Source: Polyangium fumosum | GTDB taxonomy: Bacteria > Myxococcota_A > Polyangia > Polyangiales > Polyangiaceae | Direction: 5' to 3' | NCBI RefSeq assembly: GCF_005144585.1 | Contig: NZ_SSMQ01000076.1 | Coordinates: forward strand, 1 to 60,266 | Length of the DNA stretch: 60,266 nucleotides | Part shown: piece after piece, positions 26,060-34,819 of the stretch | Position numbering within the stretch: the stretch's first letter is position 1 | How the letters are laid out: the number at the start of each line of letters is the position of its first letter | Made by a program: the position numbers and the translations under genes | Notes under the pieces: model-generated | The model's database searches: none | Seen by the model: the letters and a program-made list of their open reading frames with translations, nothing else | Told to the model about the DNA's origin: nothing

Positions 26060-27118
26060 GACATGGATCCGGGAACGGCTGGTCAACGCCTTCCGTCGTC
26101 GACAACCCAGGCTACCATGATCTTGAGAAGTCTGCAGACTTGTTACCGCCTACCATGCTTCCTGCCGGGTGACAGGCAGCCCCCCTTCCTCGGGCGAGTC
26201 GACGCGAGCGCTTTGCTGGCCGCAGGCCAGCTCACGCCGTGCCTTGCAGCCGCCCCCTCGACAACGAGCACGAGGCGGCGGAGAACGGCGTACTGTTCAC
26301 GAGGAACGCCGACCCGGGAGATGGCGGAAGGAGGACCGTGGGCTTCTGTGCGTCGCGATGGGGGCAGCAAGTACCGCTTGGAGTCAGGCGCCCCGGACGT
26401 CCGTCACCCCCCCGGCCCCGTCGACGAAACGGACAGGCGGGCCGACATACGTCGGCACGGTCTGTTAACGCGGTGCGATCTGCTCGCTAAAGCTGGCGGT
26501 CGCATGCGTGGGAACCTCGGGCAACTCGCCCACGTCGCAGGAAGCTCGCGATGCCAGGGCGATCATGCTCGGCGGGGGGCTCGGCACGTTTCTTCGACGT
26601 CGGAGCCGACGGGGCCCGTGAACGAGGAGCGACGCTCGGCGGGGACTTACCGCGTTTCTTCGACGTCAGAGCCGACGGGGCCCGTGAACGAGGAGCGACG
26701 CTCGGCGGGGACTTACCGCGTTTCTTCGACGTCAGAGCCGACGGTCGTTGTTCGTGCGGTCGGCGTCGCGTCGGGCCGAGAGTGGCGAGAACAGCGCGCA
26801 GCTCGCAGGGGATAACCGTCAGGATGACCGGCGTCGACTCCCCGCGCTCGATGACGTGAAGCGTCCCCCTCATGGGGGCGAGCGAGCCCCAGGAGCGCCC
26901 GAAGTCTGCGCCGCATGTCAGGTGGAAATGTCGCTCAGGCCCAATGGCTCCGGCGACCCTTCCCGGCACCGTTTCCCATGTGCCGTCCATGTGCCGCGAC
27001 CCTGCACCACACCACGGACTCCCCCGGCACGAGGCGTGGCGCCGCGGAACGAACCTTCCGCAACGATCTCCGGCACTTCGAGGGCCAAGTCCGCGTCTCG
27101 CATGGACTTTCCGGATCC
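26060..27118. other. Long stretch without convincing genes
   Basis: About 1060 bases upstream of the Avs-like gene. It contains the 66-bp tandem repeat (26567-26744). Short frames exist on both strands, including a minus-strand frame at 26487-26990 with a basic 22-residue repeat, but none has a family match, a good ribosome-binding site or clear codon bias. It is probably decayed mobile DNA. Confidence 0.5.
26567..26744. repeat. 66-bp direct tandem repeat, about 2.5 copies
   Basis: The landmark CGTTTCTTCGACGTC occurs at 26587, 26653 and 26719, exactly 66 bases apart. Copies two and three are identical over the shared part. Copy one differs by a few bases and begins with GCTCGGCGGGG at 26567. 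As 66 is 22 codons, all frames stay open through it. The unit is too long and too close-packed for a CRISPR array, with no spacers. Confidence 0.85.
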
Positions 27119-27151
27119 CGCTTCCCAGGGTTCGATTCCCGGCGCCTCCAC
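27119..27151 (+). other. tRNA/tmRNA-like 3' end (probable attachment-site remnant)
   Basis: CCAGGGTTCGATTCCCGG followed by CGCCTCCAC has the shape of a T-arm plus the 3' acceptor strand of a tRNA or tmRNA. The GCCTCCAC end is like that of many tmRNA genes. No matching 5' half with a D-arm, or with the GGTTTCGAC of tmRNA, is found upstream, so it is a fragment and not a working gene. A tyrosine integrase remnant begins 15 bases further on, pointing at it, as at the end of an element integrated in an RNA gene. Confidence 0.6.
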
Positions 27152-27165
27152 TAAAATTTGCCGCG

Positions 27166-27540
27166 TTACTTAGCCGTTCTTACCCGATGGTGCCCGGACC
27201 GATCCTCTCGGACCGGGCCATCGAGCAGGAGCAAGGCGTCCTGTCCGGCCTCCGGCAAGAGGTGGGCGTAGCGCATGGTCATGTCGATCAGCGGGAGCCC
27301 TGCGCGTCGGCAGGTCCGCCAGACGGGATGCTTGCCAGATCGATCGCCGAGCCCGGATGGTCCGGAGGCCGAGCAGAATCATCGGGTGGAAATCCGGCTC
27401 CTTGGCGTCGACGAGGCGCGTGGCCTCCTCGAAATCGAGAAAATCGAATTCCGGCTCCGTCGTGGGGAGAAAACCAATGCGAGGAACGGTCGCAACCTTG
27501 CGCCATTCCTTCGCCACGTTGAACCGCTCGTGTGCTGCCT
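27166..27540 (-). pseudogene. Decayed tyrosine (phage-type) integrase
   Basis: The minus strand reads AAHERFNVAKEWRKVATVPR then EPEFDFLDFEEATRLVDA and HPMILLGLRT in one frame, the typical central part of a tyrosine recombinase. The reading then loses the section holding the catalytic Arg and His boxes. It resumes in another frame as LIDMTMRYAHLLPEAGQDA and LLLLDGPV, the C-terminus with the catalytic Tyr (RYAHL), ending at TAA 27166. The internal deletion and frameshift make it inactive. It marks the inner end of an element next to the RNA-gene fragment at 27119-27151. Confidence 0.78.
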
Positions 27541-28021
27541 CCCTTGGAAGCGGACGACGGGGAAGCGCTGCGGATCATGCTCGAGCGCACCGGCTTCCCA
27601 ATCGAGACGGTCTCGTTCCGGGAAAGGCATATCCGCCGCGAGCGCCGCAGCACTCTACATCCAGAAGCTCAACAATCGCTTCAGAACCTTCGATGGTTTG
27701 AATCTGATCTGGTGGACGACCTTTATCGGCCCCAAAGCGTCAGGCGTGATTGCTTTGTCGAGATTGGATCTCGTCCTGCCTTTGACCCTGATAACCTTGC
27801 ACCGCTTCATGCGCTCCCCCTTCACGGCGCAAGCATACTAGCCGCGAAGTGAGATTCGATGGCGTGCAGGCCTCACTTTCTCGTCCGGCCAGCCCCTTAG
27901 CTTGTTGGCAACGCATCGGCCGGCGACGTATCGTCCTCGGCGGTCCGCCGGCGCTCGATCCGGCTCCGTCGTTTGAATCCACGCGCCGGACGTGCGCGAC
28001 AGCTTCGCCCGGCACGGTGGT
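27541..28021. other. Intergenic region between integrase remnant and reductase gene
   Basis: These 481 bases probably include decayed integrase N-terminal sequence near 27541-27640. A 51-residue basic frame (27655-27810, minus, beginning MKRCKVIRVKGRTRS) is open but not recognised. No terminator with a T-tract is seen after the reductase gene. Confidence 0.4.
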
Positions 28022-29176
28022 TCATTGGGAGCGCGCTCCCATGCCCGGACGTTCGGCGCCCACCAGCGCAACCAGCTTGCCAGCGTGTGCGGACGACGCC
28101 TGGATCGCTTGCGCCCGCGGGATTTCATCGAATGGGAAGACCTGAGACACCACCGGACAGACTCGCCCATCGGCCACAAGCTGGTTGGCGCGGGAAGCGT
28201 CCCATGAATTTGCGAAATGGGATCCAATGATGGTTTTTTGACGCATCCAGAGGTAACGTACGTCGAAGCCCAGATCGTAGCCGGTGGTCGCGCCACAAAT
28301 GACCACGCGACCGAACTTGCTGCACACATACACGCTGGTGGCGAAGGTCTTCTGTCCGACGTGCTCGAAGACGAGATCCGGATCGCGGCCCCCTGTGACG
28401 TTCCGGATGGCAGCGCCAAAGCTCCGCTTCCCTTCCGGACTCGCGAGGTCATGATGCCGGCGATCCACGAACAAGGTCGCCCCGAGCGAACGGCAGACCT
28501 CGGCCTTCTCGGGCGAGGAGACCACGCAGACGGGGATGGCGCCGACCAGCAGCGAAAGCTGGATCGCGAAGACACCGAGCCCGCCCGAAGCGCCCCAGAC
28601 GAGCACGATCTCCCCCGGCTGGAGCTGGCCTCTCGTGAACAGCATACGGTACGCGGTGAACAGGCAGAGTCCGTACGAGGCCGATGCCTCCCATGTGAGG
28701 CGTGGGGGCTTGGGCAGGAGTTGTTGGGCCTGAACGATGGTGTAGGGGGCGAAGGAGCCGTAGTTGACCTCGTAGCCCCATATCCTTTGCTGATCGCAGG
28801 CCAGGGGATCCCAACCGTTACAGGCCGCGCATTGACCGCAGCTCACGTTGCAGTGGAGCACGACCTCGTCGCCAGGCTTCCACCGTTTCACGCCCCGACC
28901 GACTTCGACGACCACTCCGGACGCGTCACTGCCAGTGATATGGAAGTCATAACCGGTCTTCAATTTGGACAGGCCGACCGGCTCCCCGCGGCAGACCCAC
29001 ACGCCATTGTAGTTGATGCCCGCGGCCATGACGGCCACGACCACCTCGCCGTCGCTGGGCCTGGGCACCGCGACGGTCTCGAGCCGCATCGCCCGCTCTG
29101 GGTCGCCGTGGCGATCCTCGCGGATGACCCAGGCATTCATCGATTGCGGCACGCTGAATTTTTCTCGTTCTTGCAT
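28022..29176 (-). CDS. ccr: Crotonyl-CoA carboxylase/reductase (medium-chain dehydrogenase family)
   Basis: The start at ATG 29176 gives MQEREKFSVPQSMNAWVIRE (384 residues, somewhat shorter than the usual 410-450). AGINYNGVW, the WGYEVNYGSFAPYTIVQAQQ stretch and LTWEASASYGLCLFTAYRML are characteristic of the Ccr family. GASGGLGVFAIQL binds NADPH. Ccr reduces and carboxylates crotonyl-CoA or other 2-enoyl-CoAs to ethylmalonyl-CoA or longer alkylmalonyl-CoAs. Lying downstream of the PKS-NRPS genes on the same strand, it probably makes an unusual extender unit for one of their acyltransferases. Simple reductase activity without carboxylation cannot be excluded from the sequence. Confidence 0.82.
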   Translation of the reverse strand: MQEREKFSVPQSMNAWVIREDRHGDPERAMRLETVAVPRPSDGEVVVAVMAAGINYNGVWVCRGEPVGLSKLKTGYDFHITGSDASGVVVEVGRGVKRWKPGDEVVLHCNVSCGQCAACNGWDPLACDQQRIWGYEVNYGSFAPYTIVQAQQLLPKPPRLTWEASASYGLCLFTAYRMLFTRGQLQPGEIVLVWGASGGLGVFAIQLSLLVGAIPVCVVSSPEKAEVCRSLGATLFVDRRHHDLASPEGKRSFGAAIRNVTGGRDPDLVFEHVGQKTFATSVYVCSKFGRVVICGATTGYDLGFDVRYLWMRQKTIIGSHFANSWDASRANQLVADGRVCPVVSQVFPFDEIPRAQAIQASSAHAGKLVALVGAERPGMGARSQ

Positions 29177-29320
29177 CGTGTCATCCGGACCCGAAGAAGC
29201 AGGTCTCTGCGGATGCGGGGCGGTAGGAAATGACCGCAATGGCGCAAGAAACTGCTCGACGCCTGCGCCATTGCGGGCAATCCTCTGGGGGTATGCCTGC
29301 GGAGCTCCGTGGACGGGACT

Positions 29321-29755
29321 CTAGCGGAAGAACCCAAACACGTTCTTCATCACACGAACGCGACGGCGGACCGTCTTTCCGCTCACCGACTTCGCCATGA
29401 GGCTCGGGACCTTGCTCGACTTGCTGAGCGTCTTGCCGAAGCCCGCAGCCGAGTTCTTGAGGATGTCCCGGATCATGCCGTCACGGCGCTTCTTGGACGA
29501 CTTGTCGGCGCGCTTCGTGTAGGTCTTGAGCCCAGCCGCGATGGCCTTCACCATGCGGTTGCCACCCTTGGTGGAGCGATGCAGGCTCTGCTGAAGACCC
29601 TTCAGCGAACGAGAATACTTCCGCTTCTTGCCGCTGCCCTTGACGCGCACGACGATGGGCTTGCGGCGTCCCTTGAGGCTCAGACCCGTCTCGGCCTCGG
29701 CAATCTCGACACTGGGCGTCTCCGGCGCTGCGTTCGGTGCTGCTACGTCTGCCAT
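29321..29755 (-). CDS. Lysine/arginine-rich small protein, possibly DUF6312-like
   Basis: 144 residues with a clear AAAGGAGT ribosome-binding site before ATG 29755. After an acidic N-terminal 25 residues the protein is strongly basic (KGSGKKRKYSRSLKGLQQSL, KRADKSSKKRRDG, VSGKTVRRRVRVMK). The YSR-x-LK-x-LQ plus KKRRDG-x-IRD-x pattern reminds me of DUF6312 proteins, recalled and not checked. It lies downstream of two small paralogues and two UbiB-like kinases on the same strand. Binding to nucleic acid, polyphosphate or acidic membranes is possible; the function is unknown. Confidence 0.6.
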   Translation of the reverse strand: MADVAAPNAAPETPSVEIAEAETGLSLKGRRKPIVVRVKGSGKKRKYSRSLKGLQQSLHRSTKGGNRMVKAIAAGLKTYTKRADKSSKKRRDGMIRDILKNSAAGFGKTLSKSSKVPSLMAKSVSGKTVRRRVRVMKNVFGFFR

Positions 29756-29804
29756 GGGTTGACTCCTTTCACCGTGAATCCGACGACGATGTTCATGGGT
29801 CCGC

Positions 29805-30053
29805 CTAGAAGATGCGGAGCCCCTTGCGACGCTTGTCCTTCTGCCGGTACAAGATTACCACAGGGACGAGTTCTTTCCTCGCGCCTTCGGCGCCGAGCCC
29901 GATGCGGACCTCGTCGAGCGTCTGCTCGACTTCGTCCATCAGGCGACCACGGCCGCGCTTGAGGTCCTTGATCGCGCTCCGCTTCCTCTTTCCGACCTTG
30001 AGGACAATGGGAGTGATCTGCTCTACTTCCACATTCGACGCTTCATCCGACAT
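29805..30053 (-). CDS. Small conserved protein, DUF6200-like (copy 2)
   Basis: 82 residues, with AAGGAGAA before ATG 30053. The core is KVGKRKRSAIKDLKRGRGRL then MDEVEQTLDEVRIGL and VPVVILYRQKDKRRKGL. It is a clear paralogue of the next gene upstream (30120-30350), sharing GK(R/K)KRSA-x-K-x-LKRGRGRL-x-DEVEQT-x-DE. This resembles DUF6200 proteins by memory. A strand, a basic helix-rich turn, an acidic helix and a final strand can be seen. The function is unknown. It is part of the run of genes after the megasynthases. Confidence 0.68.
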   Translation of the reverse strand: MSDEASNVEVEQITPIVLKVGKRKRSAIKDLKRGRGRLMDEVEQTLDEVRIGLGAEGARKELVPVVILYRQKDKRRKGLRIF

Positions 30054-30119
30054 GTTGCATTCTCCTTCTCGTCTTCTCGTCGACGCGAGAACCAGACGGG
30101 CAGACCGACCGTCCTCGTC

Positions 30120-30350
30120 CTACCCGAGGATTCCGCCGAGCCCCTTGCTCCGCTTCTGCTTCTTCCGATAGACGATGACGATGGGGACGATCTCCTTGTT
30201 CGCGGCCTCCTGACCGAGGCCCTCGCGGATCTCGTCGATCGTCTGCTCCACCTCGTCCACGAGCCTGCCACGCCCGCGCTTGAGGCTCTTGAGCGCGCTC
30301 CGCTTCTTCTTTCCGAGGTCGACGATGATGGGAACCGTGGTCTCTACCAT
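30120..30350 (-). CDS. Small conserved protein, DUF6200-like (copy 1)
   Basis: 76 residues, with AGGAGT before ATG 30350. The core PIIVDLGKKKRSALKSLKRG followed by RGRLVDEVEQTIDEIREGL is shared with the neighbouring 82-residue paralogue. The tail VPIVIVYRKKQKRSKGL is also parallel. The two genes arose by tandem duplication, as did the two kinase genes directly upstream. This suggests that each kinase may have its own small partner. Confidence 0.68.
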   Translation of the reverse strand: MVETTVPIIVDLGKKKRSALKSLKRGRGRLVDEVEQTIDEIREGLGQEAANKEIVPIVIVYRKKQKRSKGLGGILG

Positions 30351-30436
30351 GGCATTCTACTCCTGCGATTGCCGCCAAACCGGCTGGGTTGATGGAGCCA
30401 CTATGGATCCATCGTCAATTCTTGTGATGCAAGAGG

Positions 30437-32578
30437 TCATTCGACCTCCATGTCGCCGAGGCGGAGCATGATGCGCCGCACGGTGATGAGCGAGATGAGC
30501 CCCGCCACGGCAAGGAATGCCTTGTGTTTGGCGACCTGCATCAGGGTCGCCATGAGCTCGAGGTCCATTCCGTGGAGCTTTCGGTAGACGAGGACGCCGC
30601 CCAACGCCGTGAACAGGGCGAAGGACAGGAGCACGACCAGCCGGATGATCTCCATGACGGTGAAGACCGATTTCTCCAGCATGTAGGAGAAGCTGAATAT
30701 CGGCCTATCGACGAGGCGCCGCATGGTCCTCATGCCGCGGCTCAGGATGTTGAAGAGATCATTGATCGTTCTGATGTCCGATCCGGAGATCAGGCCGCGG
30801 GAGAGCCGCTTTCGCAGCGCCACGCCGGCCGCGCTCTTGCTGTTCTCGTCGAAGTGCTCGAGGAACTTCTTCGAGACGCGGAACGTGTCGAGCTCGGGGT
30901 AGATGCGCAGCGCGAGCGTGTCGTAGAGCATGTTCGCGCGGAGCGCGCGCACAGTGTCCATGTTGAGCGGGATATTGAACTGCTTGGTCAGGTTGAAGAG
31001 CGCAAACCAGTTCGGTGCAGTGCTCTTCTCGTGCCACTCGGCGCGCTTGCTCCAGAGCTTCTGCAGGTTCTGCCCGATCTTGATCTCGAGCTCCTTCGTG
31101 AACTGCGCCATATCGATCGGCGGGAGCGGCTCCATGAAGGCGATCATGGCCTGCACGAAGCCAGCGACGTCCTTCCGATGGAAGTAGTAGAGCTGGTCCA
31201 TGGCCGCTTCCTTCTTGATGCGGTCCATCGATCCGCAGGCGCCGAAATCGACAAAGACGATCTTGCCGTTCTCCTGGACGATGATGTTCGCCGGGTGCGG
31301 ATCGGCGTGGAAGATCACGCTGACGTACTGGCTCCACATCTGCACGAACATGAGGCGCTCGGCGAGCGTCTTGGGGTCGATGAAGAGCTCGCGCATACGC
31401 TGGAGCGCGACCGGGTCCTTGTTCTCGACGGCCGCGAGGATCTCCCACATCCACATCCCGTCCACGAACTCCTCGACCATCACCTCGTTGTTCGACAGCT
31501 CGTAAATGGCCTCCGGCGCGCTGCAGATCTGCTTGCCCTTGATCTTGAACTTCCGGGCCTCGCGCATGAAGACCGACTGGTGGTACGCCTCCATCTTGAA
31601 GTCGAGCTCCTCCATGATGGTCTCCTCGAACTCCTTGATGAAGTTCTGGAGATACCCCGGCCGGATGATCGACAAGGACTCGAGGGCGTTGATGATCCAG
31701 CGCATCGCCTTGAGGTCCGTGGCGAAGACCCGGCCAATGCCTGGGCGCCGGACCTTGATGGCCACCTTCCGGCCATCCCGGAGGACCGCCTGATAGACGC
31801 AAGCAATCGACGCCGAACCAATGGGCTTCGGATCGAAGATGAGGAACGTCTCGTCGAGGGGCTTCTTCGTGGCCTGCTCGATGATCTGGATCGCCGTCTT
31901 GGTGGGGAACGGCTTCACGTTGTCGAGGAGCTTGGAAAACTCTCGGCAATACTCGTAAGGCAGCATGTCGACGCGCATCGAGAGCTGCTGCCCGATCTTG
32001 ATGGCGGTGCCGCCAAGCCGCCGGACGATGGCCAAGGTCCGCTTCGCGCGGGACTCCACGGTGTCCTTCCCGCGGAGCTTGGCCATGAGGATGCCGAGCA
32101 ACAACACGAAGGAAATGTTGAGCCACACGAAGCAGCGCAGGACCGTGGCCCATGTGCTCGCCTCGAATTTCTCGGCCTTCGGTTGCGGTATTTCGGGGGG
32201 AGGACCCGGCTCTATCCTGGAGACCTTGCGACGAGGGATCGGCCGGAGGACGCCTGCGTCCGCGCCCTCGGCGAACGAGCTGAAGAGGTCGACCTTCTCC
32301 TTGTATCCCTTGAGCGATCTCGAGACGAGCCGCTCGATGTCTCGCTCGCGCGCGATCTGATCGGGCAGCGCGCGCCTCGTACGCGGGACGGCGCCGCTGA
32401 CCGACCGCCTCCGCGGCAACTTGTTCTCATCCCCCTTGACGAGCCGGAGGTGGGAAACCGCCGTGGGCCGCGGACCGCTCTCGGGACCTCTGCCATTCCC
32501 GGGCTCCAGCGCTTGATCGCCTTTCATCCTCATGACCATGTTAAATGTCTTTCGCCGGCGGTGAAAGCGGTACGACAC
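30437..32578 (-). CDS. UbiB/ABC1-family atypical kinase, second of tandem pair
   Basis: 713 residues from GTG 32578, nine bases after the preceding stop; ATG 32542 is an alternative. A basic disordered N-terminus (about 130 residues) precedes the kinase-like fold: KIGQQLSMRVDMLPYEY (the KxGQ motif that marks UbiB proteins), GSASIACVYQ in place of the glycine loop, VAIKVRRPG with the nucleotide-binding Lys, EELDFKMEAYHQ, FHADPHPANIIV (catalytic loop, near residue 426) and FVDFGACGSMD (metal-binding DFG). Two hydrophobic helices near the C-terminus (VVLLSFALFTALGGVLVY and AFLAVAGLISLITV) anchor it in the membrane. UbiB proteins act as ATPases that aid extraction or modification of isoprenoid lipids. 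A role in handling the lipid-like product of the megasynthases is inferred only from position. Confidence 0.85.
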   Translation of the reverse strand: MSYRFHRRRKTFNMVMRMKGDQALEPGNGRGPESGPRPTAVSHLRLVKGDENKLPRRRSVSGAVPRTRRALPDQIARERDIERLVSRSLKGYKEKVDLFSSFAEGADAGVLRPIPRRKVSRIEPGPPPEIPQPKAEKFEASTWATVLRCFVWLNISFVLLLGILMAKLRGKDTVESRAKRTLAIVRRLGGTAIKIGQQLSMRVDMLPYEYCREFSKLLDNVKPFPTKTAIQIIEQATKKPLDETFLIFDPKPIGSASIACVYQAVLRDGRKVAIKVRRPGIGRVFATDLKAMRWIINALESLSIIRPGYLQNFIKEFEETIMEELDFKMEAYHQSVFMREARKFKIKGKQICSAPEAIYELSNNEVMVEEFVDGMWMWEILAAVENKDPVALQRMRELFIDPKTLAERLMFVQMWSQYVSVIFHADPHPANIIVQENGKIVFVDFGACGSMDRIKKEAAMDQLYYFHRKDVAGFVQAMIAFMEPLPPIDMAQFTKELEIKIGQNLQKLWSKRAEWHEKSTAPNWFALFNLTKQFNIPLNMDTVRALRANMLYDTLALRIYPELDTFRVSKKFLEHFDENSKSAAGVALRKRLSRGLISGSDIRTINDLFNILSRGMRTMRRLVDRPIFSFSYMLEKSVFTVMEIIRLVVLLSFALFTALGGVLVYRKLHGMDLELMATLMQVAKHKAFLAVAGLISLITVRRIMLRLGDMEVE

Positions 32579-32587
32579 ATCATCGTT

Positions 32588-34696
32588 CTACGAGACATCC
32601 AGATCACCGAGACGGAGTGTGATTCGTCGCACGCTCACGAGCGAGATGAGCCCTGCCACAACGAGGAATACCGTATGGGTCGCGACGCTCCGAGCGATGT
32701 CGACCATGTCGAGGGGCAAACCTTGGACCTTGCGGACGACCATGGCGATGACGGAGCCCATGAAGAGCGTCGCGGAGAGAAGGATAGCCAACCTCATGAC
32801 CTCGACGACGGTGAAAATCGATTTCTCGACCATGTACGAGAACGAGAGCATCGGCTGATCCATCAAGCGGCGCGCTGATTTCATCGCGCGACTGACGACG
32901 CTCACGGTCTCGTCGATCGCCCTGCTTTCGGCGCCCGTGAGCAATCCGCCCGTGAGGCGCTTCTGCAACGCTTTCTTCGCGTCCCGCTTGGCGTTCTCGT
33001 CGAATTGCTTCAGGAATTTCCGCCAGACGTTCAGCGGCTCGAGCCTGGGATAGACGCGGAGCGCGAGCGTGTCATAGAGCATATTGGCCCGGAACGCCCG
33101 AACGGTATCCAGGTTCATGGGGAGCTGATACTTCTGCGTCGTGCTCATCATGGTGAACCAGCCCGACGCGGTCGTTTTCTCGTACCATTCCGCGCGCTTG
33201 CTCATGAGCCTTTGCAGGTTCTGCGCGATCTTCACCTCGACGTCCTTCGCGAACTTGTCGACATCGATGGGCGGGAGAGGCTGCATGACCGCGAGCATGC
33301 ACTGGATCATGCTGGAGAGATCGTTCTGCAGCATGAAATGCAGCTGATCGAGCGCGGCCTCCTTCTTGACGCGATCCATCGCGCCGCAGGCGCCGAAATC
33401 GATGAAGACGATCTCGTTGTCCTCCCGGACGAGGATGTTCGCCGGATGAGGGTCGGCGTGAAAGATGCTGCTGATGTACTGACTCCACATCTGGATGTAG
33501 AGGAGGCGCTCGGAGATGACCCTGGGCTCGATGTGCATCTCGTTCATGCGCGCGAGCGTTTCGGGAATCTTGTGCTCGACACCAGAGATGATCTCCGACA
33601 TCCAGATCCCGGAGACGAACTCCTGAATGAGGACCTCCGTGCTCGAAATGTCGAGGTAGCACTCCGCCGCGGAGCAGATCTGCTTGCCCTTCACCTTGAA
33701 CTTCTTCGCCTCGCGGCTGAAAAGAGCCTGGTGATAGGCCTCCAGCCTGAAGTCGAGCTCCTCCATCACGGTGTCCTCGAACTCCCGGACGAAGTTCTGC
33801 ATGTATCCGGGACGAACGATCGCGGAGAGCTCCATGGCATTGATGAGCCAGCGCATCGCCCTCACGTCCCTCGCGAAGACCTCGCCAATCCCCGGGCGGC
33901 GCACCTTGACAGCCACCTTTTGGCCGTTCTTGAGCACGGCTTGGTAGACGCACGCGATGGAGGCGGAGCCAATGGGCTCGGGGTCGAAGATGAGAAAGGT
34001 CTCGTCGAGAGGCTTCCCGGTCGCACGCTCGATCGCCTCGACCGCCTGCTCGACGGGGAAAGGCTTCATCGCGTCGAGCAGCTTCGCGAGCTCCCGGCAA
34101 TACTCGTAAGGCAGCACGTCCACGCGGATGGCGAGCTGCTGGCCAATCTTCACGAGCGAGCCGCCAATGCGCTGGAAGCTCTGGAGCAACCTCTTCGCGC
34201 GGGACTCCACGCTATCCTTGCCACGAACCCTGTCCCAGAAGACGGCGAGCATGTAGAAGATGTAGACGCGGTACCACGACAGGAATCGCACGAGCGTGGA
34301 CCACGTGCTCGCCTTGAACCGCTCGACCTTTGCCATGGGGATCTCGGGAGGAGGACCCGGCTTGGCCCCCGAGATCTTGCGGCGCGGCATGTCCCGCACG
34401 ACGCCGGCATCCGCCCCCTCGTTGAACGCGCTGAGCATGTCCTCCTGCGCCTTGTAGTCCTTGAGGGAGGAAGCGACGCGCCTCTGAATGTCGCGCTCAC
34501 GCACCGACCGGTCGGATCGACCGCGTCTGTGGCGCCGCACGGAGCCGCTGATCGTCGTCTGGACCTCCGCCTGCTCGACGACCTCGGCCTCCAGGATCAG
34601 AGGTTGCGATACCGGGAGCGTGAGCAGTCGTCGCTCGGGAGCGCTGCTTTCCTCCTCGATTCGCGGATTTTTGACGTGATCGCTGGATGTTGCCAT
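32588..34696 (-). CDS. UbiB/ABC1-family atypical kinase, first of tandem pair
   Basis: 702 residues from ATG 34696. The domain order is the same as in the downstream paralogue: charged N-terminus, KIGQQLAIRVDVLPYEY, GSASIACVYQ, VAVKVRRPG, EELDFRLEAYHQ, FHADPHPANILV (near residue 417), FIDFGACGAMD, then two C-terminal membrane helices (LAILLSATLFMGSVIAM, VFLVVAGLISLVSV). All catalytic residues are kept in both copies, so neither is decayed. The N-terminus carries an RSVRERDIQRRVASSLKDYK segment shared with the paralogue, which sets the pair apart from ordinary UbiB. It starts 123 bases after the thioesterase end of the PKS-NRPS gene, so co-transcription is possible. Confidence 0.85.
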   Translation of the reverse strand: MATSSDHVKNPRIEEESSAPERRLLTLPVSQPLILEAEVVEQAEVQTTISGSVRRHRRGRSDRSVRERDIQRRVASSLKDYKAQEDMLSAFNEGADAGVVRDMPRRKISGAKPGPPPEIPMAKVERFKASTWSTLVRFLSWYRVYIFYMLAVFWDRVRGKDSVESRAKRLLQSFQRIGGSLVKIGQQLAIRVDVLPYEYCRELAKLLDAMKPFPVEQAVEAIERATGKPLDETFLIFDPEPIGSASIACVYQAVLKNGQKVAVKVRRPGIGEVFARDVRAMRWLINAMELSAIVRPGYMQNFVREFEDTVMEELDFRLEAYHQALFSREAKKFKVKGKQICSAAECYLDISSTEVLIQEFVSGIWMSEIISGVEHKIPETLARMNEMHIEPRVISERLLYIQMWSQYISSIFHADPHPANILVREDNEIVFIDFGACGAMDRVKKEAALDQLHFMLQNDLSSMIQCMLAVMQPLPPIDVDKFAKDVEVKIAQNLQRLMSKRAEWYEKTTASGWFTMMSTTQKYQLPMNLDTVRAFRANMLYDTLALRVYPRLEPLNVWRKFLKQFDENAKRDAKKALQKRLTGGLLTGAESRAIDETVSVVSRAMKSARRLMDQPMLSFSYMVEKSIFTVVEVMRLAILLSATLFMGSVIAMVVRKVQGLPLDMVDIARSVATHTVFLVVAGLISLVSVRRITLRLGDLDVS

Positions 34697-34819
34697 GAGG
34701 TGGACTGTCAGGTAGGCGGGACCGGGGCACCGACGCGCGTTCGAGCGCTCAGGAACAAGAAGAGAAGCTTTCTCGTCGTACCCTGAAAAAACGTCTCGAA
34801 CAAGCGCAAGTCATGGGGG

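Noticed and set aside
26567-26744. Possible CRISPR array
   Set aside because: The 66-bp units abut directly with no unique spacers, and no cas genes are present.
26487-26990. Minus-strand open frame with a basic 22-residue repeat
   Set aside because: No family match, no clear ribosome-binding site, and the 66-bp repeat keeps every frame open, so openness is not evidence of coding.
26870-27151. Complete tmRNA gene ending at 27151
   Set aside because: A GGGGGCG at about 26873 could pair with CGCCTCC, but GGTTTCGAC and a tag-peptide sequence are missing, so only the 3' end is supported.
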